DNA from: Strigamia acuminata
Taxonomy: Eukaryota; Arthropoda; Chilopoda; Geophilomorpha; Linotaeniidae
Direction of reading: 5' to 3'
DNA: 64,000 nucleotides
Assembly: GCA_949358305.1 (NCBI GenBank)
Contig: OX442315.1
Location: 34,994,427-35,058,426, forward strand
The translations under genes and the position numbers were made by a program. The notes under the pieces were generated by a model. That model was not told the origin of the DNA. It made no database searches and saw only the letters and a program-made list of their open reading frames with translations. Shown here one piece after another: positions 11,835 to 24,562 of this stretch (position 1 is its first letter; each line of letters starts with the position of its first letter).

Positions 11835-13713
11835 TTAAATTCTAGCATTTGTATAGCGAAAATGAACTATTTTGTACATGGAATGTGAATAAATCGATTT
11901 GTTTGCATTGAAAAACAATTTTTTGTTTGATACTTTTATTTATTTTTTTTATTTTTCTAATGATCAATTAATGTTGGGGATTTCTTGATTTAGCAGCGGC
12001 TAATTAAGGTCTCATGTTGTTTGGTAATCGATGACGTAATCATGATCCATTAACTTAATCCGAAGGGGTAGTGAGGTCGAGTTAAGATGTGTAGTAACCA
12101 AGACGACCTGTTGCTTAGCGACTCCATCATCGATTGCCTTCTGGACTAAATTCCTTCCCCGTTTGCTGCCAATTGATCTCTTTTTTTCTATTTTATTATT
12201 TTTATTCATTTTGACGATTTATTTTCGTTTTTTATTACGTCTTTTTGTTTCGTCTCGTTCCGGCTGAGTTTAGTCTCAAATTGCATCTGATGAAGATGAC
12301 GTAATGGCCTAAGAAACTCTCGAAGAAGTGAAAATGCAATAATTGTAATGAAAATTGTTTTAATAGTTTGTTGTTACACTTTATAAAGTATTGTTTGATA
12401 TCTCAAGTGTGCTATTTGACCTCCGTAATTGATTATTGGAAGTTTTAACATCGGGTGAGGCTTGAAATGTTAGCTATGTCTGGTGGAAGCAATTAAGGTT
12501 TTGATTTGTTGGTGTTTTTTTATTTATTTATGTGTGAATTGAATGGGCGCATTATTGCAACACTTTGTTAGTGCTGAGTAAATTGCAATCGTCATTATGT
12601 GCAATTATTTTGTGATTTTTGTGAGTTTTTAAATTTTTAAGTGGAGTTGAATTAAAATGTGATTGAATTGAGATGATTGGGGTAGTTAAATTTGTGAAAA
12701 CATTATGTGTTGTTGTTTATGTCAGTCTGAAATAAATTATAATTCGCAAATGGTTTTAATTTGTTTGGTGTAATTAAGTGGTTTTGTTATTTTGTTAATT
12801 AAATTTCATTTTGTTTATATTTTTTTTCATTTTTTGCATTGGTTTTGTAATTTATTTCTATTTTGGTTACATTATTGTTACATTTTATTCGCATTATTTT
12901 ATATTATTTTACATTATTTTACATTATTTTACTGTAATTTTATATTATTTTACTGTAATTTTATATTATTTTACTGTAATTTTATATTATTTTACTGTAA
13001 TTTTATATTATTTTACTGTAATTTTACATTATTTTACATTATTTTACTGTAATTTTACATTATTTTTACATTATTTTTACATTATTTTTACATTTTTACA
13101 TTTTATTAACATTTTATTTGCATTTTATTTACATTATTTTACTGTAATTTTACATTATTTTACATTATTTTACTGTAATTTTATATTATTTTACTGTAAT
13201 TTTACATTATTTTACATTATTTTACTGTAATTTTACATTATTTTTACATTATTTTTACATTATTTTTACATTTTTACATTTTATTAACATTTTATTTGCA
13301 TTTTATTTACATTTTATTAACATTATTTTTATTTGTTATATTTTCTTTGTTTAAAATTTTGTTTTTTACTTATTTACACGGTGTAAATGGTGTAAATTAC
13401 ACCATTATATCATCTTTTACACCATTTTGCACTTTTTTTTATATTTCTTCATATTATTTCACTCCAATTAAAAAAAAAATAAGAATACAGCAGAAAATAA
13501 AATTTAAAATTAAAATTAAAAAAAAAAATTAAATTAACTATTGACTACATTTCTACCCCCAAACTAATGCCTTTAAATGAAATTCCAGTCCAATTTTTAA
13601 ATTCAACTTAATTTAATTTTCGTTTTTTAAATACTTATTCGTGCGGCGCTTCGGTCGCGGTTTGAGTTATTCGAGCAGAATTTGAAGCGGCGAGCGTGTG
13701 TCGCGCGTGCGAG
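11835..13713. other. ENGASE 3' flank and AT-rich gap to RASD
   Basis: Holds the ENGASE poly(A) signal at 11888-11893 (AATAAA), a 21-bp array at about 12885-13330 and long A/T runs to 13540. From about 13640 GC content rises, which fits the RASD 5' UTR or promoter. No gene is visible between. Confidence 0.65.
12885..13330. repeat. 21-bp tandem array, TTTTACTGTAATTTTATATTA type
   Basis: Consecutive units of TTTTACTGTAATTTTATATTA and shorter TTTTACAT derivatives. A block near 13040-13135 recurs at about 13230-13320, so the array has itself been duplicated. Two reading frames are open throughout, which reflects the 21-bp period, not coding. Confidence 0.93.
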
Positions 13714-16700
13714 ATGCAGGCGCTGGGTTGGCGTAGCAAGTCGTTCAACAGGTGTTTTTCTCCAACAGTTGGCGAGTCCTCCTCATCGGCTCCTTCGATT
13801 TCCGGATACCGGCCTCCTGCACGAAACTGCATTCGTCTCGTCATCCTCGGTTCGTCCAAAGTCGGCAAATCGGCCATCGTGTCTCGATTCCTAAGTAACC
13901 GCTTCGAGGACAATTACACGCCGACAATCGAGGATTTCCACCGCAAACTCTATCGCATTCGAGGCGAAGTTTATCAGTTGGACATTTTGGACACTTCCGG
14001 TAACCATCCGTTCCCGGCTATGCGACGCTTGTCGTTTCTCACAGGTAATGTAGAACTCATTTCATTTATATTCAGTTAAACAAAATGGAATAACGTTTTA
14101 TTTTTATGACGGTTGTGGTTTGCAATTTAATTCGCGCAACTTCTTTTGTATTCGCTGTGGTTTTTGCGGCGGGTGGAGTTAAAATTCTTCGGTGAATACG
14201 TGATGAAATTGGGTTGTCATGGCAACCGAATCATCGACGGGGAAAAATGAATGCAACTTTTGATTCGAATGATGACCCAATTCGAAGTTGCTCGATCAAA
14301 GAAACTTATTTTTTTTTTTTTTATATATTTTTTGTTATTATTATTTTTTTATTTTTTTATTTACGAAAATGATGTTTAAAGTGGGAGTTTGAATGTTGTT
14401 TTGTAAACAAGAAAAGTATGCGATTATCACGTGACGTATTTAGGCAAATATGGCGAATTTTTTGGCTTCTAACCAACTTGTTCCAAGTAAGTCCGGGCCT
14501 ATTCTAGGCTCATCGTGGCTCCTATTGTATTATCAATCAATCATCCTTTGTCAAGTAAAAAAAAAAAGTAAAGATTTAACTTTTTCAATAAAAATTCCTG
14601 TGTCAAATCGAAAACAAACTTGCATCGATATGACACTAGAAAAAAAATGCGGTGTGATTGGCTGCAGCCCGTATTAAGTCGGCGCGAAGGGGGCAAATGT
14701 TATGGGCTCCTCGATTCTATAGGGCCCCTCTGGTATAAAATGTATTTCTTCAGATAAGAATGCATGTTCTCTGATCCATTTTTTTGTTTGAAAATGCATT
14801 TTTATCACATGAAAATGCATTATTTCACTGGAAAATGTATTTTTTTTTACTGGAAAATGCATTATTTCACTGTAAAATGGTAAAATGCATTATTTCACTG
14901 TAAAATGGTAAAATGCATTATTTCACTGTAAAATGGTAAAATGCATTATTTCACTGGGAAATGGTAAAATGCATTATTTCACTGGGAAATGGTAAAATGC
15001 ATTATTTCACTGGGAAATGGTAAAATGCATTATTTCACTGGAAAATGGTAAAATGCATTATTTCACTGGAAAATGGTAAAATGCATTATTTCACTGGAAA
15101 ATGGTAAAATGCATGGTTATGTACGAAATTCATTTTTTCAGCTCAAAATGAATTTAATTCCCAAAAAAATTAATTTTTTCCACCTGCAAATGCACTTTTT
15201 TGCGTGAAAATGTAGAAAAGATGTCATTTCTGAATATTCATGACAAAACGGCAAAATGGCAGCCATTTTTTGTGGCCCTATTTGAAAATAAATATCAAAA
15301 AAATTGCTTAAGAAAATTTTTCTTGAGCAAAATTATTTGTTTTGGAAGTAAGGGCCGTGCTGCCCCAAAGGGATAACCTATAATTCCGTCCCTAATTCGT
15401 GCCCTCTCTGCCGGAAGTGCTCCAGGTTTTCCGAAAGTCCTAATCCAGTTCTGGCGCCAGAAAAAAACAAACAACTTGCATAAGTCTCACAAAATGAGTC
15501 ACAAAATGAGTCGCAACTCGACCACAAGCCGAAGTATGGAACCATTTCTAATTTTTTAATACTTTTAATTAATTTAATGAATTTTTCAGTCATATAAAGT
15601 TACTCATCAACTGTAATTGAGTCGCGATTTCGTGGCTTTGTGTGTTTCGAATTCTCTCCGTAAGTCAATTGTTTTAAATGAATATAACACCCATTCTCAT
15701 CAGATTTATTGTCCACTGTAATAAGGACCAATGAGGCTTAAAAGCCCGTATCTAATCGGAAGTGACATCTGAAGCGACCGCACTCAACTTAGATTAAGCT
15801 CTTACTCGGTTTGGAAGCTGAAAGAGCAATCGATTGGTTATGGTTTTCTTTTTCTCGAATGTCAGTTGACAAGATTTAAACCCCACATTTCACGGACGAA
15901 GATTGCTGGTCAATAGGCCAGAGTATTTATTTTTATTTTTTTTCTTATTTTTAGTTTTATTGAAAGCACTTTGTAGTGAAAACATTTCCGAACAAACGAA
16001 TCCAGATACTTTTGCATAAATATTTTGTAAAATGTCAATTTACAAGCTGTAATTGCAAATACCGAAATACAGGGCTGGATTGGGAACAAATTTGGTACCG
16101 GGAAATCTGGACAGGTCAGGAACAAATTTATACCGGGAAATCAGGATGGATCGGGCCACAACAAGTATGGTAGCCCATTTGGTTACCCATTTGGGTCGGC
16201 CCAAAATAAAATTTAAACGCCAGGGCGTTTAAATGAGGCAGTACGGTACTGATATTCACTCAAAATGGGACGAATACTTGCGGGATCTCTCCCTACAGCT
16301 GTAGTACGCAGGCCCACCTTTGCCATTGGGCTAACTGGGCTGCAGCCCAGGGGCGCCGGGCACAGGAGCTCGATGGGCACAGAAGGGCGCCGGGCACAAA
16401 AAAGTGCTGGGCAAGGGGCGCCTGAGTTTTATTAGCCCAGGGCGCTGAAAAGTGTAAAGACGGCCCTGGTAGTACGGAGCACACAGCATTATTCAGGGGG
16501 TACGACAATCAGAATCTGCGTGTTAGAGATTCGAATCTTTCATAGGTTTCGGATGGGATTTTAGGTTGGGAATTTCGGAAAGATTCAGATGATTATTTTA
16601 ATAAAAAAATCGAAAAGATTTTAGCTTATGTCCAATTTTCGACAACAAAATTCAAAATTTTTATAAAATGTAAAGATTTGGGATTTGGGATTTGGGATTC

Positions 16701-19700
16701 ATGTCTGAGATTCGGTTGAATGTCGTATCCCCTGGCATTATTACTGTACCATACATCATGTTTTTTCTATTTACAAACCATTAGATCCAATACCGGTAAT
16801 TCCGTGTTGGCAACACATGATATTTGGTTCCTCTTATCCAACTTTTTGAACCAAATTGATTGATTATCTGTCAAACTGTGTACACTAGCATCCCTTTCAG
16901 TAATAGGAAAAGGTCACAAAATTAGATCAAGTGCAATATGACAGTCTCAATAGTTAAAGCAAAATCTTCTGTTAGATAATGTAGAAATATTGTTGAAAAA
17001 CATCTTTGTAATGTTTAAAACAAATGGTAATTTTTTTATTGCTCACTTTCAATTGGTTGTTACGAGATTAAGATCCAGTGAAACTGACCCATAAAGTGCT
17101 GCCTCAGACTACTAGTCGAAGGTGCAAAGAAACACTTAACACTTTTAAAAGTATGCACCCAAATACACCTATTTCCTTTAGAGTGCACTTGTTTGTAATA
17201 GCAGAAGTAAATAAACTCTTTCAGCCAGAAGAAAGGCTTGCAAGTATTTTTACTGCTGAAAGTACATAGCTATTGATTTTGCACCTTTAAACTCCCTAGA
17301 CTTTTAGTTTTTGATGACTGGGGTTTGCGCATGAGTTGGATTTATGGTGACCGTTGAACAATGCACAATAAAGGTTTGCTCAAACTTTCCACGCTTAAAT
17401 TTATTTTACCAAATTGAGAGAAATTGTAGCGGTAGGGCCATTTTGAGCGATAGAAAAATTAATGTGGATATTAGGAATAAAGTATCACATGTCGTGTTGA
17501 TGTCTGGTGTTTCACCTAGTGGCAAAATATGAAATTACTCACAAGTTCAATTGGCAGCATAGAGTGAGGGTCCAGTTTTTTTGAACGCGACTGTACACTC
17601 GAAAAACAGTAGCGCATTCAATAACTTTTCGTTTAACGAACTTTTAAACGAGAATCTCGTTTATAAGTTTGTTTAAACAGGTTTAAACGACCGTTTATGA
17701 GTTATTGAATGCGCCTACTATCTGTTGTGGCAACTAAAAAAATATATAAGAAAAGATTTTGGTTGTGTCGGTGTTGCTTTAATAAAACTATTTCATACAC
17801 AAGGCCTGAAAACTAGAAAATTTATATTTTCTTAAATATAGAGTTGGTTTTATCTTTTATGTTTAAGTTTTCAACATTTAATTAGATTAATTAATTTTAA
17901 TTTTTGTTTTCAGTAGTTTTATCACTATCACTATTGATGGGAGTTTGTTATCACCACTGCCATTTGTACTTGTAGGCTTGGCTAGATTGATTACATGGAA
18001 TATATTCCTACGAGATTTCATCATGAGATTTATTATCTTAAGATTTATTTCCATAGGGTTTTCTTGAGATTTTCCTAATTAATAGAGGATTTCAAAGAGG
18101 ATCTGATTGCTTAATTAAGAATTGACATTTAGCTTATACAACTTATACAACTATGTTCAACTAATTTATAAGGTTAGGTAGTATTGATGAAAAATTTTAA
18201 TTAATTTTGTAATTACCACTTCCAAACTTTTGAGAGTTATTTTTTGCAAAGAATCATTTTGTGAAAAAAATATTCACTATTTGAATCATATAATTGGCTT
18301 TATTTGATGTATATGAATTGACCTGTTTACTCATCAATGTAAAAGTTGATCAAATTTATTTATCCATAACTTTTGATCTCATGAAGTTCACAACACAATA
18401 ATTTTTGTCACCTTTCCAAAATTATGAAAATCAGTTGTATCTACATAACATAAGTTACTTGTTTGCAGCAAAATTTTTTTGCAAATTTTATTTAACAAAG
18501 TTATTTAGGGTATGTCGAATACTGAATGTCTGCTGATTTTTTGGTGCGTCCCTACCCTAGTAGATACTCAGCAATAAACAAAAAAATTGAAAATTTTTAG
18601 CAAATAATAGAAAATTAAACTTTAAAAAGCAGAAATTGGTATATTAACATCCTGCAAACTTTAAAATTTTATCAGCATTCTTGTAAATTTATCAGCTTTT
18701 CATAAACCGCTTTGGTCTTTTCAAAAAGCCAGATGATAACATTCCACCAAACAGAAGCGGAAAACCATATCAACAGAGATCAGTTTGGACTTGACAAGCA
18801 GCTTGTTTGCCATGGCACCCATCACATGATAAAAGTGTGCTTTAGAAACTTTTTTGTTTTCTTTTTGCAAGTGTTCGGTTGAAGCCAAATTTTTGGTTGT
18901 TGACTGACAAGTGAGATTGCACCGAAATTTGACTTCAATCTCTGCCCGGTATTTTGTTGCCAAAATCAAACTGAAAAATCCCCATCTTTGCACACACAAA
19001 CGCAACAAATAATACCACATTTTCCTAAATTATGACGGGTAATGGCACAATTCACTCGTGCTGTCGTGATTCGACTTTGTGGTTAAAGATAATAAATAAT
19101 ACACTCGGGAATACAATATATTTCAAATACTGCTTTATTAAAACACGCTTACTAATACAAATATAAGTCAAGATGTTTCCTGTGTTGGTCCTCGGATTCG
19201 GCTGCGAATACGAGTTGCCGCTAAACAATGGCGGATCCAATTGTTTAGTCCTACGCGTGGTCTATGTTTGTTGTCTAGGGTATTTCCACGTGTTATTATG
19301 AACACGCGAGAATTCGCTTTCTCGTGCGAATTAAACGAATATCGTTCGAATATTTATTCTAGCGTAGATTGGCTACGCTAAATAAACGTGGCTGTTGTAC
19401 AGTTGAGATGGTCAGCGGGCACCGGTCCTCGATCAATCCGTGAAACGGCCTGAAAGGTGAGGTAAATGGTGCTCTTGCTGAAATGTGGTAACTGTAGTGT
19501 CGTTTCCGGTCAAGTATCGGCGTTATATACTAACCGGAAATGACGTCATATGCAAATCCTTCCGATTATGCAGGTTCGCAGAAACACGAGACTAGTCAGT
19601 CTAGTCGGTATTTCTAGCGCGCTCTAGTGGCGAGTATTAGTAACACAATAATCACCGCTAATTACTTCTTCAGGTGATGCCGAATCACCACACGTCCCTC

Positions 19701-22700
19701 CCCGAGAATAAATCATCGGGGTCCCTTAAATAAAAGGAGGAACAATATCTAATCATAAAATAATCTTTTTATTTAAATGATGATGAATGGTGCATAAAAT
19801 ATTTTACATTCTTAAATAATTGATACGCAAACAAATAATAATAATTTCCTAGTTTGGAGAAGACAGTCTTCTCGTCACGATTTCTAATTACTTATTTCTT
19901 CAAGTTATCGGCATAACTCGGCTTATCTTCCGAACTTGGTTCGTCCAGGTTGGGAGATGTGGTCAGTCTTGAAGAGTAGTCCGAGGGGTCTTCGCTCTCA
20001 TTCAAGTAGAAACGTAGGTGTCCCGGCGCTTCCAGCGGATTTCCCGTTCGTTCGTGGGCCCAAATTGGTGGCAGGAAGGCCGACATACCTTGATTGGTGT
20101 GGTGGATTCTTTGGGCCTCGGCGATGCTGGTTGGTGCGCGATGGGCTCGGAGTAGTCGTTGATGTTGGATGAAGCGCTCGCCTCCGGCTCCGGCTTCGAT
20201 AGCGTCCTTCATCCAGACGTAAAGAGAATAGCCACGATCTGGAGACTGGAGTAGTTTTGCCTCCGTGTCCTTCGTAAAGGACAACCCTGGGAAGTACATC
20301 CTGAGTCTGGCGGCGATTTGAGGCTCTGTCGTCTTTGGAACCTTCTTGCTCGACTTTGGGAGGAGCATCTTTTTCTTGGGTTCCTTCTTCTTGAGCGGGA
20401 CTGGTTCGGCCAGTGGCTCGGAGGGTCCCTTCTCCCTCGGCGGAGGCGGAGGAGGAGGCGTCGGATCCCTGGGAACCGGAGCCTCTGCGGTTGGCGTGGC
20501 CGCCGAAGGAGAAGGGACCCTCCGAGCCACTGGCCGAACCAGTCCCGCTCAAGAAGAAGGAACGTGATTCGACTTTGTGGTTAAAGATAATAAATAATAC
20601 ACTCGGGAATACAATATATTTCAAATACTGCTTTATTAAAACACGCTTACTAATACAAATATAAGTCAAGATGTTTCCTGTGTTGGTCCTCGGATTCGGC
20701 TGCGAATACGAGTTGCCGCTAAACAATGGCGGATCCAATTGTTTAGTCCTACGCGTGGTCTATGTTTGTTGTCTAGGGTATTTCCACGTGTTATTATGAA
20801 CACGCGAGAATTCGCTTTCTCGTGCGAATTAAACGAATATCGTTCGAATATTTATTCTAGCGTAGATTGGCTACGCTAAATAAATGTGGCTGTTGTACAG
20901 TTGAGATGGTCAGCGGGCACCGGTCCTCGATCAATCCGTGAAACGGCCTGAAAGGTGAGGTAAATGGTGCTCTTGCTGAAATGTGGTAACTGTAGTGTCA
21001 TTTCCGGTCAAGCTTCGGTCTTATATACTGACCGGAAGTGACGTCATATATAGATTATTCTGATTATTCAGATCCGCAGAAATGCGAGACTAGTCAATCT
21101 AGTCTATTTCTAGTAGCGCTCCTGGCGGTCGGATTCATCAACACGATAAATCTTATCAATTTATCTTCAGGTGATTCGGAATCACCACACGTCCCTCCCC
21201 AAGAATAAACTATCGGGACCAAACCAACGTTTGCAGGTTGGCCAAGAAAACTACTTATTTTATGAAATAATTTACATCTGAATAAACTTTTTGTGATGAA
21301 TTTAAAATGAGAACGAGAGATACTCAAATTTTTAAAATAGGTCAACATAACTGGCCTTAGTCTTGGGGATAACTGGTTATTCCAGTATCGCTGGACTGCT
21401 GAGTTTTTTCTCAGCTTGGTGATTAGTTTTTTGATCAGTTCGAAATCTATGGGTGACGAGATTTGCGCAGACGGAGTTATCGTTATTCCGCCTGCGAACG
21501 CCAGTTTTTTGCCATGTTGTCAAATTTAGCGGTGAATTCCTTCATGATTCTCTCTTGTTCTTTACCGAGCATTTTCAGCAATTCTTCTCGCTCTGCAACT
21601 TTTTCGTTGACTTTTTGCTTTGCTCGTTCAGGACAATCCTGTCGCCAATGGCCGTCCTCCCGGCAGAAGTTGCAGGGACCGCTCTTTCCTCCCTCTCGGT
21701 TGACTGGTCCCTTCGTGTACTCTCTGTAACAAGAAGACGAGATCAAATCTGAATGGTCTTCCGATCTATCCTCAGCACTAGACGTCTTTGTTTGGTAAGC
21801 GTTCCCAGGAGGCGGTATGGGGTTTGACCCGCTATTATTCCTTTTTGATAGAAGTGGTTCGATATTTCCGTTTAGGTAATTCCGTGATTGGAGCAGCTTA
21901 GTTGAGTCTATGCTGCGCTCCTGTATTCGTTGCTGTCGAGCCACTCCTAGAGCTCGTTCTTCTTTTGTCAGATTTTCGTTATACCGAGCATTTACTTCGG
22001 TGTGTTTTTTCTCGACGAAAGCTAGGATGGCTTTGAAATTATCTCCTTTAGGAGCGTTCATTTCTCGTAGGACTTTGGTTGCGGTTTCGTTTAGTCCTTG
22101 TTCGAAGAGAGCTTTCTGAGCGTGTTGGTCAAATGGTTTGTCCATTTCACGGAACAGGCTGTCGGCTCGTTGTACGTACTCTCTCAGAGTTTCCCCGGGA
22201 GCTTGCTTCATAGAGCTTACTCTTTTCTGGATTTCCTGGCTCGTCTCGCCATATTGGTTGTGGAACTTTATGACGAAGTCTTCCCAGTTTCGGGGTTGGA
22301 CATCAGCGTACCAGTTTCGGGCTCGATTTATCAGCATTTCTGGTATCCCGCGTGAAACCATTTCGTCGGGTTCCGCTCCCAAACGATTAATCGTCAGGGC
22401 GACTTCGTCCAAAAACAAGTTGCCGGCGTTCCAGGATCCGTCGAACTTAATTAGTCTCAGGGTCGTCCACTTGATGTTGTTATCCTTGCGAGAATACAGC
22501 CATCGGTCCGCGGAGTAACGTTTCAACAATACTTCGCTTCGATCGTCTTCCTCGATCTCTTGGCCACGGCTTTGTTGAAGTTTTTGGTCCATGGCCCGAA
22601 GGAGTTCGTCTTTCATCGTCCGTAGTTGGTTGCTTAGCGAGTCAGTCTCACTAAGCAGCGGTGATGATCGTGGATTGTCGGAAGGGAGGCTTGGGTAATG

Positions 22701-24518
22701 CGTACCGTTGCCCGTCAGTCCGAATTGATTGTGTTGGAACGACGTTTGTCCTGATGATCCCGCGGTGTTCGGGTTATTCGCGAGGTCTTGCGCTATGGTT
22801 GAGTTATCGGGGTTCGCTTTCTCTGGAGCGGAGGTTCGGCTCAACTTTGTTCCGGGCGGTATCAGATCGTCCAGTCGGGTCCCCGTGAGGGCTCCGTCCA
22901 CTTTTTTGATAAAAACGTAGGAGTCTCTCCCAGCATATGCTTCGGCGGCGTGTTTCTTTTCGAGGTGGTTTTTAACGGCATTAATCTCCTCGAGCGTCGG
23001 CATGGCTAGTTTATTACGACCTGCTTCGTTTCGTATCTGGTTCTTTTGATTTATACATCTGATTAGTTCGGCGTTAGGGTCGCTTGGGTTAGTATTACTG
23101 GTTTGGCCAGTTTTCATTGCGAATGAGTTTTTCATTGCCCATGATTCAGCACCCTGATTATTTCTTCTATCTTGTATAAACGCCTCGTAGAGTTCCTTCT
23201 TGACTTCGTCCGATTCGTTTACGATACTGTCTAGTCCGGTGACTCGGATACTGAGGTGAGATGTCAGAGAGTCGATGCTTTCGCTGTCTGAAGTTTGCTC
23301 GTCGTTTTTCTTGACCGGGGGTTGAGTTGAATTGACCCGGCACCGTTTCTCTTCTTGATTTGTAGAGTTTTCGGCTGTTCGTTTTTCCGTTCTCTCGTTG
23401 ACCAGATCGATCACCCTACTTAATTCTTCGTAAGGGTCCTTATCCTGATCTATCTCGATACCGTGAGCGCAAGCCACTCGCGTCACTTCGATGGCCTTTG
23501 CTACTAACTCCTTTGCTGAAGGGGATCGCTCTGGGGAATTCTGCAAGGAGTTTGTCTCCGAGCGTTGACCCAACCCATTGCTTAATGGCTGGATTTCATG
23601 ATCTCTTGCCATTTCTCGTTCGATGATTCTTTGTTTTGCTAGTAATTCTCGGGCCAATTCTCGCTCCATTACTATTTGTTTTTCTTGACTCTCCTTGGCG
23701 GCGGCTGTTTGCCTCGCTTGACGTTCGCGAGCTATTTCTTGTTCCATTGCGGTGACTTTTTTGCGGTGCTCTTTGGCTAGTTCTTCCATTAATTCAGCCT
23801 TTCTCTCCTCCAAGGCGTCTATTCTCGCCTGATCAGCAATCTCACGTTCCATTTCGGCTCGTTTTTCTGTTATTTCTCGAGCTATTTCGCGTTCGAATGT
23901 GGCTCGTCTATCTGCCGCCTTTTCTTGCCTTGCCTGATTTGCTCGGGCTCGTTCGCGCAATATTGCGGTTTGTGTTGTGGTCGTACTATTGAAGAGGGTC
24001 ATTTGATCTCTTTTGGGAATCGACCGTGGCGAATTTGGCAGCGAAATCGATGGTGTTAGTGAACGATGAAGCGTTAATCGTTTCAATTTGTTTTGACGGT
24101 CGTTTTCATCGTTTAATCCGCTGTTGTTTGGGTCATTTGGATCGTCGAAACTATGGATAGGTGAGTCCTGTCCGTTTTCTTCGATTAGAATTTCGTCGCT
24201 ATCTAACTCATTGGTTGGATCGTGGTCGCTATGGATTGGTGGGTTTTCGAATGATTTAGTGAAAATATTCTCTCCGTGAGAGGTTCCTGGTCCTTCGAAT
24301 TCTCTGCCCGAAAACTGGAGCTTTTTTGCAATCGGGTTAGTTTCTTCTGTTGGAATTTCAGTCGAGTTAGTCTCAACTTTGTTTTCGTGAATTCGAGCTT
24401 CCGGCGTCAAGAGTGGATCGTAGACCGTTCCATCCTGACGTTCACGTTCTTGTCTTTGCTTGTAACGTGTTTCACGATCGCTAGCGGTGGCTGCATAATT
24501 ATTTGAATCCGATTTCGA

Positions 24519-24562
<44 letters not shown>

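Noticed and set aside
13696-13713. RASD start at the in-frame GTG 13696
   Set aside because: Non-AUG start is not needed; the ATG at 13714 is in frame and upstream of all conserved residues.
20540-20738. Frame of about 58 codons (MDPPLFSGNSYSQ...) on the minus strand of all three LTRs
   Set aside because: It is repeated only because the LTR is repeated; it overlaps the poly(A) signal region and has no downstream gene.
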